From contig JAZARR010000001.1 in NCBI GenBank assembly GCA_037389465.1, positions 87,701 through 151,700 on the forward strand: a DNA stretch of 64,000 nucleotides. The letters are read 5' to 3'. Made by a program: the position numbers and the translations under genes. Each line of letters opens with the position of its first letter. Position 1 is the first letter of the stretch. The notes under the pieces are model-generated. The model did not search any database. It saw nothing but the letters and a program-made list of their open reading frames with translations, and was not told where the DNA came from. Source of the stretch: Baylisascaris procyonis (Eukaryota > Nematoda > Chromadorea > Rhabditida > Ascarididae). Below are positions 45,701 through 56,343 of the stretch, in pieces.

Positions 45701-48604
45701 CCTAAAATGAGCCCCCCCCCACCTATTTAGAGTGGTATAAAGATGAAACTACTTACAGCATATCGTACACCGCTGAGATCAACGTCCGTGTTTGTGATAT
45801 ATTCATGAAATTGCTGTGCATTATCGGTCGGTTCACCTTCACCATACGAAGCCATACACAACACAACGAGTGCATCATTGACGTTCGTTATAAGTCCAAA
45901 ATCTTCCACATCCACTTCTTCGGGGTCTATCAGCAATGCCTTAATAACACCAACTTGCAAATTGCGTTCTTAATTATGATGTGATGTTCCCACCATCTTT
46001 TTTGTGATATTTAATTATTATAAACAGCAACCATTATTTTGTCACCTAACAATCGTTCATTTTCTTCTACAAATATAAATGTATGCAAACTATTTTCCCC
46101 TGAATCCGTCAAGCACACTGTGAAAACGAGAATATTCCATTAATTTGATCGTTGAAAAAGCAACTGATGATGGAAAAAGTTTAAATGAGTTATTTTGAGA
46201 GATAATTTCACCTCAATGAACCTTAATGAACATACTTCTGCTTGTTAAGTAAAAAACAAATTTGCGAATGCGCAGACAAAAATACATAACGGACATAAAT
46301 CGTGAATAAATTCGATGCCCTAACGAGAAATTTTTGCTTGAGGAGGAGAGACAGGAGGAGAGAGAGGGAGAAAGAGGGACAGAGGAAGAGAGAGAGAATT
46401 TATAAAAAAAGCGCCTAAAGAAAAATCAGCATAAAAAAGTTGAATTTTAATGTGAAATTCATGCATTATGACAATAAAACTGCTTGACAATTTTTTTCTC
46501 TTGCTCATATACATTAGCCAACTATGAAGTTATGAATGTGCTAAGATTGCGATGACAGGTTGCGATTTAAAAACCAGTTTTTGCAATTTTTTTTTAAATA
46601 AAGAGCCCCAAATGTGTCAATTTTTAACGGCACTTTTTTCTCAGAGTGATGCTGAAAAAAGTGCTTTGAAAGAAAAAAAAAATTGTTCAATTTCATCATC
46701 GAACGAATCGGAGACAATTCGTTGTCAATCCAGCATCATAATGAATGAAAATACTCCTAGCAAAGATTAGTATAATTGACTGCGTTTATAAAAATACCCT
46801 TCGATAAAGTAATTCAAAGACAAACCCACTTTGAATTTATGAGTTAAGTGAAGAAGAATAATGAATTGCAAAAATTTAACCACTAACCTTTTTGCCATAT
46901 TTCTGCAAATCCTTCGATAAACGACCAGCTAATTCTTCAGCTGTACCCGTTTGTGATCCATACATTATTAACACCTGTAAATTAGCGAAATCTTTAAAAC
47001 ATACATCATTAAATGTGCAAACGGTCATCAACAATAAAAAAATAGGAAAGCGCACCAGAAAAGTTGATAATATTCAAGGGTCTCTGCATTCACGGCTAGG
47101 TACCATTAATCGGCTGCAGAAAACGACGAAACAATGTCTGACTGTCGCATGCGGCCGACTCTTTATTATGCAAACGCATAAGCAAAAATCCATTCTTGGC
47201 TCTCATCCGCTTTTACGATTCATAAAATTTAACAGCAAATTTCACGTCACCTTTAAATGAAATGTCTACTAATCATTGAAGATTTCATCAACTGAAACAA
47301 AGCTGAGTAAGGCACGATACCGACAATATTCATCTCAGTTGGTCACCATAGCTTTCCTTATTCTCGTCTTAAGGCAACTCGACAGACACATAAACAGACA
47401 AGCAGACACATACAAACAATGAAAGACCGAAATTATTTGGGATGCAATACAAGCTGCAATAGCCGTATAAAAAATTAACTAGAACATATTTTCTCGAGAA
47501 AAACTATAATCACGTTAATATTCATTCATAACTAGGAAACAAATGCCAATATAAGTGAAAATGTAGAAAATTGATGCGGTAATACAACAATTTGACTGTA
47601 ACATTAAAACACGAGGCTTCAGGTAAAACTTATTCATCAAGCATAAGAGATACAATCCGCAGCTGATGGACTGGTTGCATCAAATCTCCTGCAGGATTCC
47701 CGCAAGGATAATGCTTACGTAATTTCTGAGATTTTTAGGGTTTTAATTTATTGACGTTAAGTGAAGAAGTGAATGGGATAAAGCGAACAATATCGGATAA
47801 AATTTTTCAATGATGATTCATTAGAAAGCAAATGCTTAGCTATGGCCTTATCACCTCTACATAATAATGCCATCGACGGTAGGAAATCTTCGAGAGATCA
47901 GAAAGGTGACCGTATTAGCCACACTTCTAACAACGATACTACTATCCTGAATGCAATCCATAAAACGCAAGTACTACTCTCCTAGCGATTCTTTTTTTTG
48001 CAATTTTGTATTAGCTGTCATATAGCGCCATGCGACTCATAGATAACGTTTCACGCTATCTATATTTATTTCATTCTCTTCCATGCTTTCCTTCATTTTT
48101 TAAAGGAATTTCAACAAGTATCTGATGAAAATCTTCGCAGATCTATCTTTTGACAGCTATAAAAAGTGAAAGAATACTCAACGTTGTTTCGGATGTTTGG
48201 GAGATAAAAAACCAGTCAAGAGTTCATAAAATTTTTGCACTGAATGAGAAAATGCAAACAACAATCAACGAAATTCAATACTTTTTTCATGAATTAATCA
48301 CCGTTCTCACTGAACCACAAGCAACGATGTCTCTGCAGCACTGCTCGAAAATATAACTTCATCAATAACTACAAGTAATAATAATACTAACCTGTCGACC
48401 TTCATTTTGCATACGTGTAATGAATGAAGTATTACGATTTTCTGATCGCGTTATCACTGGACTGATTGCGACGATTTGTGGAGTTGATAGAGAGGCATTT
48501 TGATTGCTATGATTGTGAAAGAAGAAATAAACGCTTGCTAGAAGTACCAATACGATAACCATTACGTCGAGAGTATCCACTTGTGCCGTTAACCATTCGA
48601 TCAT
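27510..48604 (-). CDS. POR: NADPH-cytochrome P450 reductase, 14 exons, complete
   Basis: This ER-anchored diflavin enzyme passes electrons from NADPH through FAD and FMN to microsomal P450s; the C. elegans orthologue is emb-8. Exons: 48604-48392, 46974-46888, 45939-45757, 35842-35697, 35425-35261, 34174-34055, 33436-33318, 32554-32373, 31838-31722, 31175-31044, 30461-30311, 29289-29144, 28599-28517, 27654-27510. The total is 1989 nt including the stop, 662 residues, the usual length. Order: membrane anchor (14-29), FMN domain with YGSQTGTAE (76-84), YGEGEPTDNA (132-141) and LGDDDGN (197-203), a connecting domain, FAD motif RYYS (446-449), GVCTNYL (479-485), NADP-binding [13 protein letters not shown] (516-528), VCGDARNMARD, and C-terminal DVWS. 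The catalytic S449, C614, D659 and W661 equivalents are all present. No frameshift or missing residue is seen. Intron 3 (9.9 kb) carries a satellite array. Confidence 0.97.
28517..28599 (-). CDS. POR: Reductase exon 13 (residues 588-615)
   Basis: Encodes IYVQNKLWENRESVW and HIYVCG with catalytic C614. Acceptor TTTATAG, donor GG|GTAAGC, phase 2. Confidence 0.95.
29144..29289 (-). CDS. POR: Reductase exon 12 (residues 539-587)
   Basis: Encodes LYFGCRHPEHDYIYEDEL and LYVAFSR; the AFSR segment contacts the NADPH ribose phosphate. Acceptor TTTCAG, donor AAG|GTTTGT. Confidence 0.95.
29334..29410 (+). pseudogene. tRNA-like sequence (tRNA relic or SINE head)
   Basis: A good A box TGGCTCAGTGG begins at 29341 and a B-box-like GGCTCGACTC at 29384, 43 nt apart as in an intronless tRNA. 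A 7-bp stem (CAGCGCC/GGTGCTG) lies in between. The acceptor and T stems do not pair, so it is not a functional tRNA. It lies in reductase intron 11 on the opposite strand. Confidence 0.4.
30311..30461 (-). CDS. POR: Reductase exon 11, NADPH-binding (residues 489-539)
   Basis: Encodes VPIFVRKSTMRLP and [20 protein letters not shown], the NADP pyrophosphate site. Acceptor ATTGCAG. The donor CAAG|GTCTGC is weaker than the others, but phase 1 is required to join exon 12. Confidence 0.95.
30709..30777. repeat. (AT)n microsatellite in reductase intron 10
   Basis: About 68 bp of uninterrupted AT dinucleotides. It creates long Ile-Tyr open frames on both strands, which are not genes. Confidence 0.97.
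31044..31175 (-). CDS. POR: Reductase exon 10, FAD-binding RYYS (residues 445-488)
   Basis: Encodes ARYYSISSSPKL and IKGVCTNYL. RYYS binds the FAD phosphates and S449 is the first member of the hydride-transfer set. Acceptor TTTTAG, donor AAG|GTAAGG. Confidence 0.95.
31722..31838 (-). CDS. POR: Reductase exon 9, connecting domain (residues 406-444)
   Basis: Encodes KEYSRFIQKERRSIVDVL and CKPPVEYLLELLPRLQ, the latter leading directly into ARYYS. Acceptor TTTTCAG, donor CAG|GTATTT. Confidence 0.94.
32373..32554 (-). CDS. POR: Reductase exon 8, connecting domain (residues 345-405)
   Basis: Encodes SPFPCPCTVRTALTHYVDI and LKALAEYTSDEKQK. Acceptor TTTGTAG, donor TTG|GTAATA, phase 0. Confidence 0.94.
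33318..33436 (-). CDS. POR: Reductase exon 7 (residues 305-345)
   Basis: Encodes RYEAGDHLGVFPTNDTALV, the FAD-domain Y-x-x-GDH motif. Acceptor TTTTAG, donor GACG|GTATCT, phase 1. Confidence 0.95.
34055..34174 (-). CDS. POR: Reductase exon 6 (residues 265-305)
   Basis: Encodes PPFDQKNPYMSTISVNREL, matching the family pattern PPFDxKNP, and the strand CRHIEFLTNGARIR. Acceptor TTTATAG, donor CG|GTAATT. Confidence 0.94.
35261..35425 (-). CDS. POR: Reductase exon 5 (residues 210-265)
   Basis: Encodes WREGFWPTVAQSYG, the end of the FMN domain, and the linker to EHGRLGAFEKQRP. Acceptor ATTCAG, donor CC|GTAAGT, phase 2. Confidence 0.94.
35697..35842 (-). CDS. POR: Reductase exon 4, FMN domain (residues 162-210)
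   Basis: Encodes VFGLGNKTYEHYNAVGKF and LGLGDDDGNLEEDF, among the most conserved stretches of the family. The acidic cluster is part of the P450/cytochrome c docking surface. Acceptor TTTTCAG, donor GAG|GTTATT. Confidence 0.96.
36298..36336. repeat. Inverted partial monomer at the left end of the 158-bp array
   Basis: The reverse complement contains GGGGAGGGTGAGAGGGA followed by TAAATTTTTGTTCG, matching the diverged direct monomer near 36520. It faces the array in the opposite orientation. Confidence 0.7.
36333..45309. repeat. 158-bp dimeric satellite, about 55 copies, filling reductase intron 3
   Basis: The landmark ACCGTCATCGGCAACC recurs every 157-158 bp from 36571 to 45240. Each unit is two related 79-bp halves. 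One has ACCGTCATCGG, CAACGACAGAGGG and GCTATAAATTTTTCTTCG; the other has GCATCATGGTCAG, ACACGATAGAAG and CTGTAAATTTTTCTTAAAA. The left edge (36333-36560) holds three diverged single monomers. The core is nearly identical copy to copy, varying mainly in GGAGGGGG/GGAGGGG/GGAAGGGG and in AGGAAGC/AGGAGGC. No coding sequence is seen. Confidence 0.97.
45310..45398. repeat. Inverted monomer at the right end of the 158-bp array
   Basis: The reverse complement of this stretch reads like a diverged 79-bp monomer (TAATTAAGAACCATCG, then GGGTAATGAGAGGGG, CTGTAAATTCTTCGAG). With the last direct copy it forms a perfect 11-bp stem, TTCTTCGAGTA/TACTCGAAGAA, around a 9-nt loop. Confidence 0.85.
45757..45939 (-). 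CDS. POR: Reductase exon 3, FMN domain (residues 101-161)
   Basis: Encodes LIDPEEVDVEDF and CMASYGEGEPTDNAQQF. The acceptor ATTAAG|GCATTG keeps phase 0 and gives exactly the family spacing between YG and DPEE. The open frame continues upstream but that part is intronic. Donor GCT|GTAAGT. Confidence 0.93.
46888..46974 (-). CDS. POR: Reductase exon 2, FMN phosphate loop (residues 72-100)
   Basis: Encodes VLIMYGSQTGTAEELAGRLS, the flavodoxin phosphate-binding loop. Acceptor TTTACAG, donor AAG|GTTAGT. A 122-codon plus-strand open frame overlaps it and is a shadow. Confidence 0.95.
48392..48604 (-). CDS. POR: Reductase exon 1, membrane anchor (residues 1-71)
   Basis: Start ATG at 48604. A hydrophobic segment VMVIVLVLLASVYFFF (14-29) is the ER anchor, followed by a polar Ser/Asn-rich linker. 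This ATG is preferred because the frame upstream has only GTG codons before a TTGCAG acceptor. Donor CAG|GTTAGT. Confidence 0.9.
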
Positions 48605-48641
48605 CACCACCGATTCAATAAATATACCGATCGTCGAATCA

Positions 48642-48643
48642 CT
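48642..48643 (-). promoter_or_regulatory. Probable trans-splice acceptor of the reductase gene
   Basis: The minus strand reads ATATTGCAG|TGATTCG, with the AG 37 nt upstream of the ATG and no ATG in the leader. Confidence 0.5.
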
Positions 48644-48649
48644 GCAATA

Positions 48650-51600
48650 TCAACGATGATGTAACGATAAAAGGAAAGTGATAACAAAGCGCATCGAATG
48701 CTTCAGGTAATACGACGTTCAACGTAGTGGAAATTCATCACATATTTTTATATGTCGTTCAAATAAACAAAAATTAAATATAGGTCGTATGCATATCGGT
48801 ATACGAATGAAACGATGCAATGTGCAAAATACCACTGATACGATATCACTGATAAGCACCTAAACTAATGATTGCCAGGGTTAATAAAAAATTTTTTTTG
48901 AATACGCTTGTTAATAATAAGAATGCTTTATTTAAATGAATGGAGATGATACAACGAAATAATTACTTTACCACTAAAACAGTTAAACCTATTTAGTTTT
49001 GCAGAATAATTCGGCGACTTCTGGCTCTACTGCGAGCAGCTCTAGGCGAATATCAACCTCAAAGTCGAAATGGATCCTCTAATTGACTCCACTAGGCTCC
49101 GCAAAGCACAATTTTGGGGTGACACTGATCTATGGGGATGTCATTGCATCGACAAATACAACCACTAAAAGCTAACCAGTTTAAATAACATATGAAAATA
49201 ACAGTAGAATAAAAAACTATTTTCAATTATCAATCAAATTAACTCAGCATAGAAATATTACACTATGTAATGTAATTCTCTCATTTGCTAAGGTATTTTC
49301 AAGTGGGTTTTTGCAGTCTCAAAGAACCCTCAATGAACGTGAACAATGAACCCATTGAGCGCATTCCCGTCCAATTCAATCACCTCAATCAACCATCATT
49401 CAACCACAAACATTATCAACACTAATTCATCAATTCTCGATTAAACAATATTCTAGTTTGCTGTAGCATTATGAACTTTGCTGTTTAGTTTTCCGATTTA
49501 CAAGCGGTTCCCATCTCGTACGTATGTTTATTTGTAGTTTGATTGATAAGAAGTCACGATGAAATGTGTAATTTGATGGGTAAAAGGTCACACTCAACAT
49601 CACACACCATACAAATGACGTCATCTAGAACCTGTTAAACACTAATAAAAAGCATCTATCGAATAAATACCCATTCCTTTTTGAATGTCGTCATAAAATT
49701 AACCATTTATAATGACATCGATTTTATATTTTATTTGTTAATTAACATACGTATGAATTGCAAATGAAGAAAATTGAAAAAAAAATGAAGTGTGATTTGT
49801 ATAAGCAAATGCAATGCAATATGCATTGCAATAAGCAATGCAACGCATGGAATTCGAAACAATTTGAAACTGCTAAATAATAAAAACTTTTTTTTTTGCT
49901 GGAAAATTACATATATTCAAATTAAAACCATATCGGTCTGTATTAGTGATAACACTCTTGATATGATCTCCAAAAGAAATAATAGTACCTGATTGAAGTG
50001 TTATTCAACTTTAAAGAAAAAAAGAGTCAGTACGCTTTCAACCATCCAAACATCTAAAGAGTCATAATCTATAACGACCAGTATTCTATAAATTCCATAT
50101 CATTCAATTATATAAAAGTAAACTGTAGTCATATAAAAGCAATCTCATCTCTTTATAAGAATTTAAAAAATTTTTTTATACTCAAATTTCAAGTTATTTA
50201 CATAAATCGTGAATTTATATCAAATACAACATTATGATATGTGTCAAAGATGTAGTTGAAATATCGATTTCCTTGCTTAATATTCCACTCATTAAGTCAT
50301 AAACATAGTGGTATAGAACTGTTAAACTTAAACATATATAAATAAAAAATCAATGCAATTATTTAAATAAGCGTCATAAAACATCCCCCAGGCTATATTA
50401 CTTTATTTTTATTCATTATTAAAAAAAAAAAAATAGACAATTCTAGAAAACGATAAAAGCAAATCATCGGATCGCCGCTTATGAGCGGAAATTTCTTTTC
50501 GTTTTTTTAGCTTCTTCTGCATCGATAAGTTTAGTTGCAATTGATGTAATGAATATCACTACATAACCGATTAAAGAATCATAACGCTTTAATTTTGTTC
50601 AGTTAAATCAAATATCAAATTCAACACTTCGACTTTATTTAGATCAACGATTATACAGACACATACAGACACAGATATACATAGAACACAGACATTAGCG
50701 AGATCTTCATTGATATCAACCATAAGAAATGATAGCCAAAATATGCGTCAATCATCAATAAAAGATAGGCCGAAAACGAGAATGGAAGAAGCATTTATGA
50801 ACAGTGAGTCAATCAGTCACATATTTGGAATGCATCGCTTTTTACAACACATACCGACAGACATCGATAGGCGTAACTTCAATGACCAACATCAATGCCA
50901 ACGCATTCCATCATTAAACTATTTCGGCACATCACATTTGCCGATTCACTCTTTTCTCCACCATCTTACCCCTCCCCCCCTCCCTTCAACATAGTTGGTA
51001 CCATAACCCCTCCCCCCGTTTGCCTAAAAATAACCACTAATCTAATAACGTCAACAATGAAATTGTACAGTTACTACTTGGACGATTGTAATAATTAAAT
51101 AAATACATTTTTGTGATTTCGAGTTATTGAGCTTTATCTAACAATTCAACGACATTATTTGTCCACTCATCTTTCATTATGATCGATTTAGTGGATGATT
51201 TTAAATTTTTATGACAATCACTATTCCCTCCCCCCCTCCTCCTATTCCCCTTCATTTACCTATTAAATTAGAAACTATTAATATCTTATAAAAAATAAAG
51301 AACCTAAAACCTTCCTAAACTTTTAAACGAATTAACTGCAAAAAAAAAATAAAACAAAATAAAATAAAATAAAAACTTTCATTTGCATTAGAAAAGAAAG
51401 GAAAAAAATTCGAACTATTTCATCGATGAATAAATAAAAATGCGAAGAATTTTATGCGATAAAAGTACAAGTCATCAATATTTCCAAGCAAATAAATAAA
51501 CAATTTTCACTAATTTATAAATGGAAAAAAAATTCTTTAGTCCACTTTATTTGGTCGATTTCACCTCTGAATAATGATAAAAAATAACAAAAATTTCCAG

Positions 51601-52212
51601 CAAAATACGGTCATCGATGTAGATATTTTAGACAATCGACATAGACGTAGATTTTTATCTACACAAAGAAATTAAACGATCGCTTTAGTTTGGTTTCTAA
51701 TTTGGCACAAAACAACAAAGAACATCGAAGTGCACAATGAACACGCCATCGCGCAATTTATTGACTAAAGCTATCTTTAGGTTACATCAAATCATAATAA
51801 CTGATCCAAAAAAACGAATCGATATACCGTAATAGCGCAAATATAAGCCCCTTAGTGAGATTAATAGAACATATGCACAAATTAATTTTTCCTTTATCGT
51901 GTTCACTTAAAGAAAACCACTCGAAAAGAACGCCGAACAAATGAAAGTAAAAATATCTATTATTACTTTTACGAATAAATATTACGATTTTTGAAGAGGG
52001 TTTTCGAAATTTAAATGTTTTTTTAAAGTTTCAAAATTTTTGCCCACTAAAAATGAACATCGAAAGTGAAAATGCAAATTTTTCGACATATTTTTCTTCC
52101 CATATTGAGCATCGTTTCCACAAAATTTGAAGCAAAAATTTAAACTTTACAATGTGAAAAGCGAATTCTATCAAGATGCCAATTACGAATTTCTAATTTC
52201 CACCAAAATAAT
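48650..52212. other. Upstream region of the reductase gene, no gene seen
   Basis: AT-rich sequence. A somewhat GC-richer block lies at 49000-49140, with C-rich stretches near 50960-51020 and 51225-51250. Open frames here are short and low in complexity. I cannot support a gene; promoter elements are presumably here but none is obvious. Confidence 0.45.
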
Positions 52213-54030
52213 TTCTGGCAAAACATCAATGATATGCAAATTAGCCACTCATAACCTAGAGTTGATGATAAAAACTAACAAATTATATGCAAATTAGCCA
52301 TTCATAACCCAGTGCTGTTGATAAAAACTAACAAATTATATGCAAATTAGCCATTTATAACCTAGAGTTGATGATAAAAACTAACAAATTATATGCAAAT
52401 TAGCCACTCATAACCTAAAGTTGTTGATAAAAACCAACAAATTATATGCAAATTAGCCATTCGTAATCTAGAGTTGATGATAAAAACCAACAAATTATAT
52501 GCAAATTAACCACTCATAATCTAAAGTTGTTGATAAAAACCAACAAATTATATGCAAATTAACCACTCATAATCTAAAGTTGTTGATAAAAACCAACAAA
52601 TTATATGCAAATTAACCACTCATAATCTAAAGTTGTTGATAAAAACCAACAAATTATATGCAAATTAACCACTCATGATCTAAAGTTGTTGATAAAAACC
52701 AACAAATTATATGCAAATTAGCCACTCATAATCTAAAGTTGTTGATAAAAACCAACAAATTATATGCAAATTAACCACTCATAATCTAAAGTTGTTGATA
52801 AAAACCAACAAATTATATGCAAATTAACCACTCATGATCTAAAGTTGTTGATAAAAACCAACAAATTATATGCAAATTAGCCACTCATAATCTAAAGTTG
52901 TTGATAAAAACCAACAAATTATATGCAAATTAACCACTCATAATCTAAAGTTGTTGATAAAAAGCAACAAATTATATGCAAATTAGCCATTCATAACCTA
53001 GAGTTGATGATAAAAACCAACAAATTATATGCAAATTAACCACTCATAATCTAAAGTTGTTGATAAAAACCAACAAATTATATGCAAATTAGCCATTCAT
53101 AATCTAAAGTTGTTGATAAAAACCAACAAATTATATGCAAATTAACCACTCATAATCTAAAGTTGTTGATAAAAACCAACAAATTATATGCAAATTAACC
53201 ACTCATAATCTAAAGTTGTTGATAAAAACCAACAAATTATATGCAAATTAACCACTCATGATCTAAAGTTGTTGATAAAAACCAACAAATTATATGCAAA
53301 TTAGCCACTCATAACCTAGAGTTGATGATAAAAACCAACAAATTATATGCAAATTAACCACTCATAATCTAAAGTTGTTGATAAAAACCAACAAATTATA
53401 TGCAAATTAACCACTCATAATCTAAAGTTGTTGATAAAAAGCAACAAATTATATGCAAATTAGCCATTCATAACCTAGAGTTGATGATAAAAACCAACAA
53501 ATTATATGCAAATTAACCACTCATAATCTAAAGTTGTTGATAAAAACCAACAAATTATATGCAAATTAGCCATTCATAACCTAGAGTTGATGATAAAAAC
53601 CAACAAATTATATGCAAATTAACCACTCATAATCTAAAGTTGTTGATAAAAACCAACAAATTATATGCAAATTAGCCATTCATAACTTAGAGTTGATGAT
53701 AAAAACCAACAAATTATATGCAAATTAGCCATTCATAACCTAGAGTTGATGATAAAAACCAACAAATTATATGCAAATTAGCCATTCATAACCTAGAGTT
53801 GATGATAAAAACCAACAAATTATATGCAAATTAACCACTCATAATCTAAAGTTGTTGATAAAAACCAACAAATTATATGCAAATTAGCCATTCATAACCT
53901 AGAGTTGATGATAAAAACCAACAAATTATATGCAAATTAGCCATTCATAACCTAGAGTTGATGATAAAAACCAACAAATTATGTGCAAATTAACCACTCA
54001 TAATTTAAAGTTGTTGATAAAAACCAACAT
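52213..54030. repeat. 53-bp minisatellite, about 34 copies, with TGATAA and ATGCAAAT in each unit
   Basis: Units of 53 bp contain TATATGCAAATTA, then ACCACTCATAATCTAAAG or GCCATTCATAACCTAGAG, then TTGTTGATAAAAACC or TTGATGATAAAAACC. Two unit types are intermixed. The array lies 3.6-5.4 kb upstream of the reductase ATG and 2.2 kb beyond the eS21 stop codon. Confidence 0.95.
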
Positions 54031-56246
54031 CTCCAAAAATTGTTGACGAGTAAAATTTTTTGAAAAAATAGAAGAAAATGGACGGGCATAATAGAATAAG
54101 GGTACTTCAATTTTCATTGCTTATTCTTGTCCAAATTAGTGACAAGTGGATGGTATTTAAATAGGCTAAAGGTTGAATTGACTCATTCGATATACATCTC
54201 GATGAGCAACGACGGCAATAGTATCGTCGAATAACAATAGTAACATGCAAATATTTAATAGTGATACTACCTGTATTATTATTACCTACTACTGTATTAC
54301 AGTATTACTACTACAACATATTACAGTATTACTACTCTAACAATCGCAAGAGAATTAGTTGAAGTAAAATGCTCAAAACATAAATAACGACGCTGTGATG
54401 CTGTAGTTGAGATGATTTTAAAAAGAAACCAATTCGCAGAAACGAATAGATCAAACATGGCTTTCCTCCACGATGCACTAAACGTCAACGACGAAAAAGG
54501 TGTTCTTGTAATTTCGCATCGAAACAGGTTTCATCGAAGAACACGAACAACAACACAGCACTTCTAGATAGAAACACGGAAAATTCAAACAACTCCATCG
54601 CTATCTATACTGCGAAATTTCTTTACTTTTCTTTTAATCAAAAAAAAAAAAAATTTAGACCCCACGCTAAACTTCAATTTTCATGGCTAATATTTTAGTG
54701 CGACTCACAGTAGCAACTAAATATACCTATACCCTAAAGCAGTACTATCATAGTTGTTCTGAAAATAACCGTTTTAATTCAAGACATGCTAATAAATATT
54801 ATCGCTTTATGCATCGTCGGAATTGTAAGATTTAAATATGTGATGAGTTGCAGCTCAATTCTCCTCGAGTCGCCGCTCTTCCTCTTACTTTTCATTCTTA
54901 TTTCTATCCTTATACAAAAACAAAACCCTTCCCAATTAAATATCACATTCGCAACGCTCTGTCCTTTATTGTTTGCCAGCATTTACTGCAGCAACTTGCG
55001 CCAACAGTTCAGGAAGTTCAAGAACTTCGAGACCCATTAAAAATGAATATGATAGACAAATGTCTCGTATGCAAAACGTAGTAAAACCTATGTAATAATA
55101 TCCTAATTCACTTTACGTTTCACTATTATCACTTAACAGTTATCGTACATAAAAATATAACTAGCGGTTGAGAGTTTATAAAAAAGATAGTTGTTAGATT
55201 TTCACTCTATATTGATGAGTGAATGATTTTACTATGAAAATGAGTGTCGATAATGGGTTACTAATTAAATTTGAGCAATAAAACGAATAAAAAAAAATCA
55301 TCAAAAATTCTATAGGAAGGCACAATAAATAATTGCGTAAACTTGTTCCTCAACAAAGGATATTAGAAATACAATTTGCGATAATTTTTGAAATTCAAAA
55401 AAAAAATAACAAAAAAAATGATGCATTAAAAAAATCAACTCAATTTACCGAATAAATAATATTCGAACAAATTTACTAATTTATATTTAATGAAACATTA
55501 AAGAACAAACACTCTTTCCCTCTCTATTCGCACACATCAATTATCAATTATATTTCTCTCATAATTAATTTCCACTTAGCATTTAATTTCTAAATAATCT
55601 TACTATCTACGAGCGAATAGATTCTTATTGCCTCTTTAGTAATCGTTTCTTCCTATTTGAAATACGCTCCCATTTGTCAGCCTTATTCTGCCTTTTTTAT
55701 TTCAAACTGCTTTTCTTTTAATTAAAAATAATATGAGGTTACTAGTAAAAGACTGATATCCATCCATCAAAAATTGATTGCAGAAAGGTTAATATACACA
55801 TAGATGATTATAAACGTTCTAGCAAACCCCTATATAATGACTTCTTTTTTGTATATTGCTTAGTGATACGTGATTTTCTCTGCTCAATTATATTACGCAT
55901 ATGTCTCTGCTTCTCTTACTGACAAACCCATTCCATATTGTGTGCACTGGAGACAGTTCAACAATTTCTCCTCACCCCACTTCTCCCCTTCCCGCTGTTC
56001 GGCACAGTTCAGTATCTCACCAGAGTCACTCCGTGGCTCATCATCCCAACAGTACCCAAACATCAGCACAATAATAATGCAAACACATCACCACAACAAT
56101 AATGCCAACATTATTGGACATAAATCAACCATATTTGCATAAATGTAATCACCAAGCAACGAGTTAAAGTGATTTATGCAAAATTCAACATCAACAAACA
56201 TCACACATACACACACAGCAATGATCCTCATAACGCTGTCATTATA
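54031..56246. other. Intergenic region, no gene seen
   Basis: AT-rich. There is a small repeated motif TATTACAGTATTACTACT near 54290-54335. Overlapping 67-84-codon open frames lie around 54780-55080; one plus-strand frame looks mildly protein-like (HLLQQLAPTVQEVQEL), but I find no splice or homology support. Confidence 0.4.
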
Positions 56247-56343
56247 CTATGAATCGGATGGTACGATATTGTCACGTTGTGCCAAACGTAGAATGCAATC
56301 ATCCGATTCGCCCATTCGACGAATTTCACCACAAATCGCATAC
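56247..56343 (-). CDS. RPS21: eS21 exon 2 (residues 53-84)
   Basis: Encodes [16 protein letters not shown] and ends PSDS, followed by TAG. Acceptor ATTTTTAG. Confidence 0.95.

Noticed and set aside
46892..47260. 122-codon plus-strand open frame
   Set aside because: It runs antisense over reductase exon 2 and its intron; the minus-strand reading is an unmistakable flavodoxin motif.
27510..48604. The scattered flavodoxin-like fragments considered as a decayed reductase pseudogene
   Set aside because: All 14 exons join with consistent phases into 662 residues and every catalytic residue is present.
54457..54567. 37-codon plus-strand open frame (MAFLHDALNVNDEK...)
   Set aside because: Too short, with no splice partner, conservation or recognised motif.
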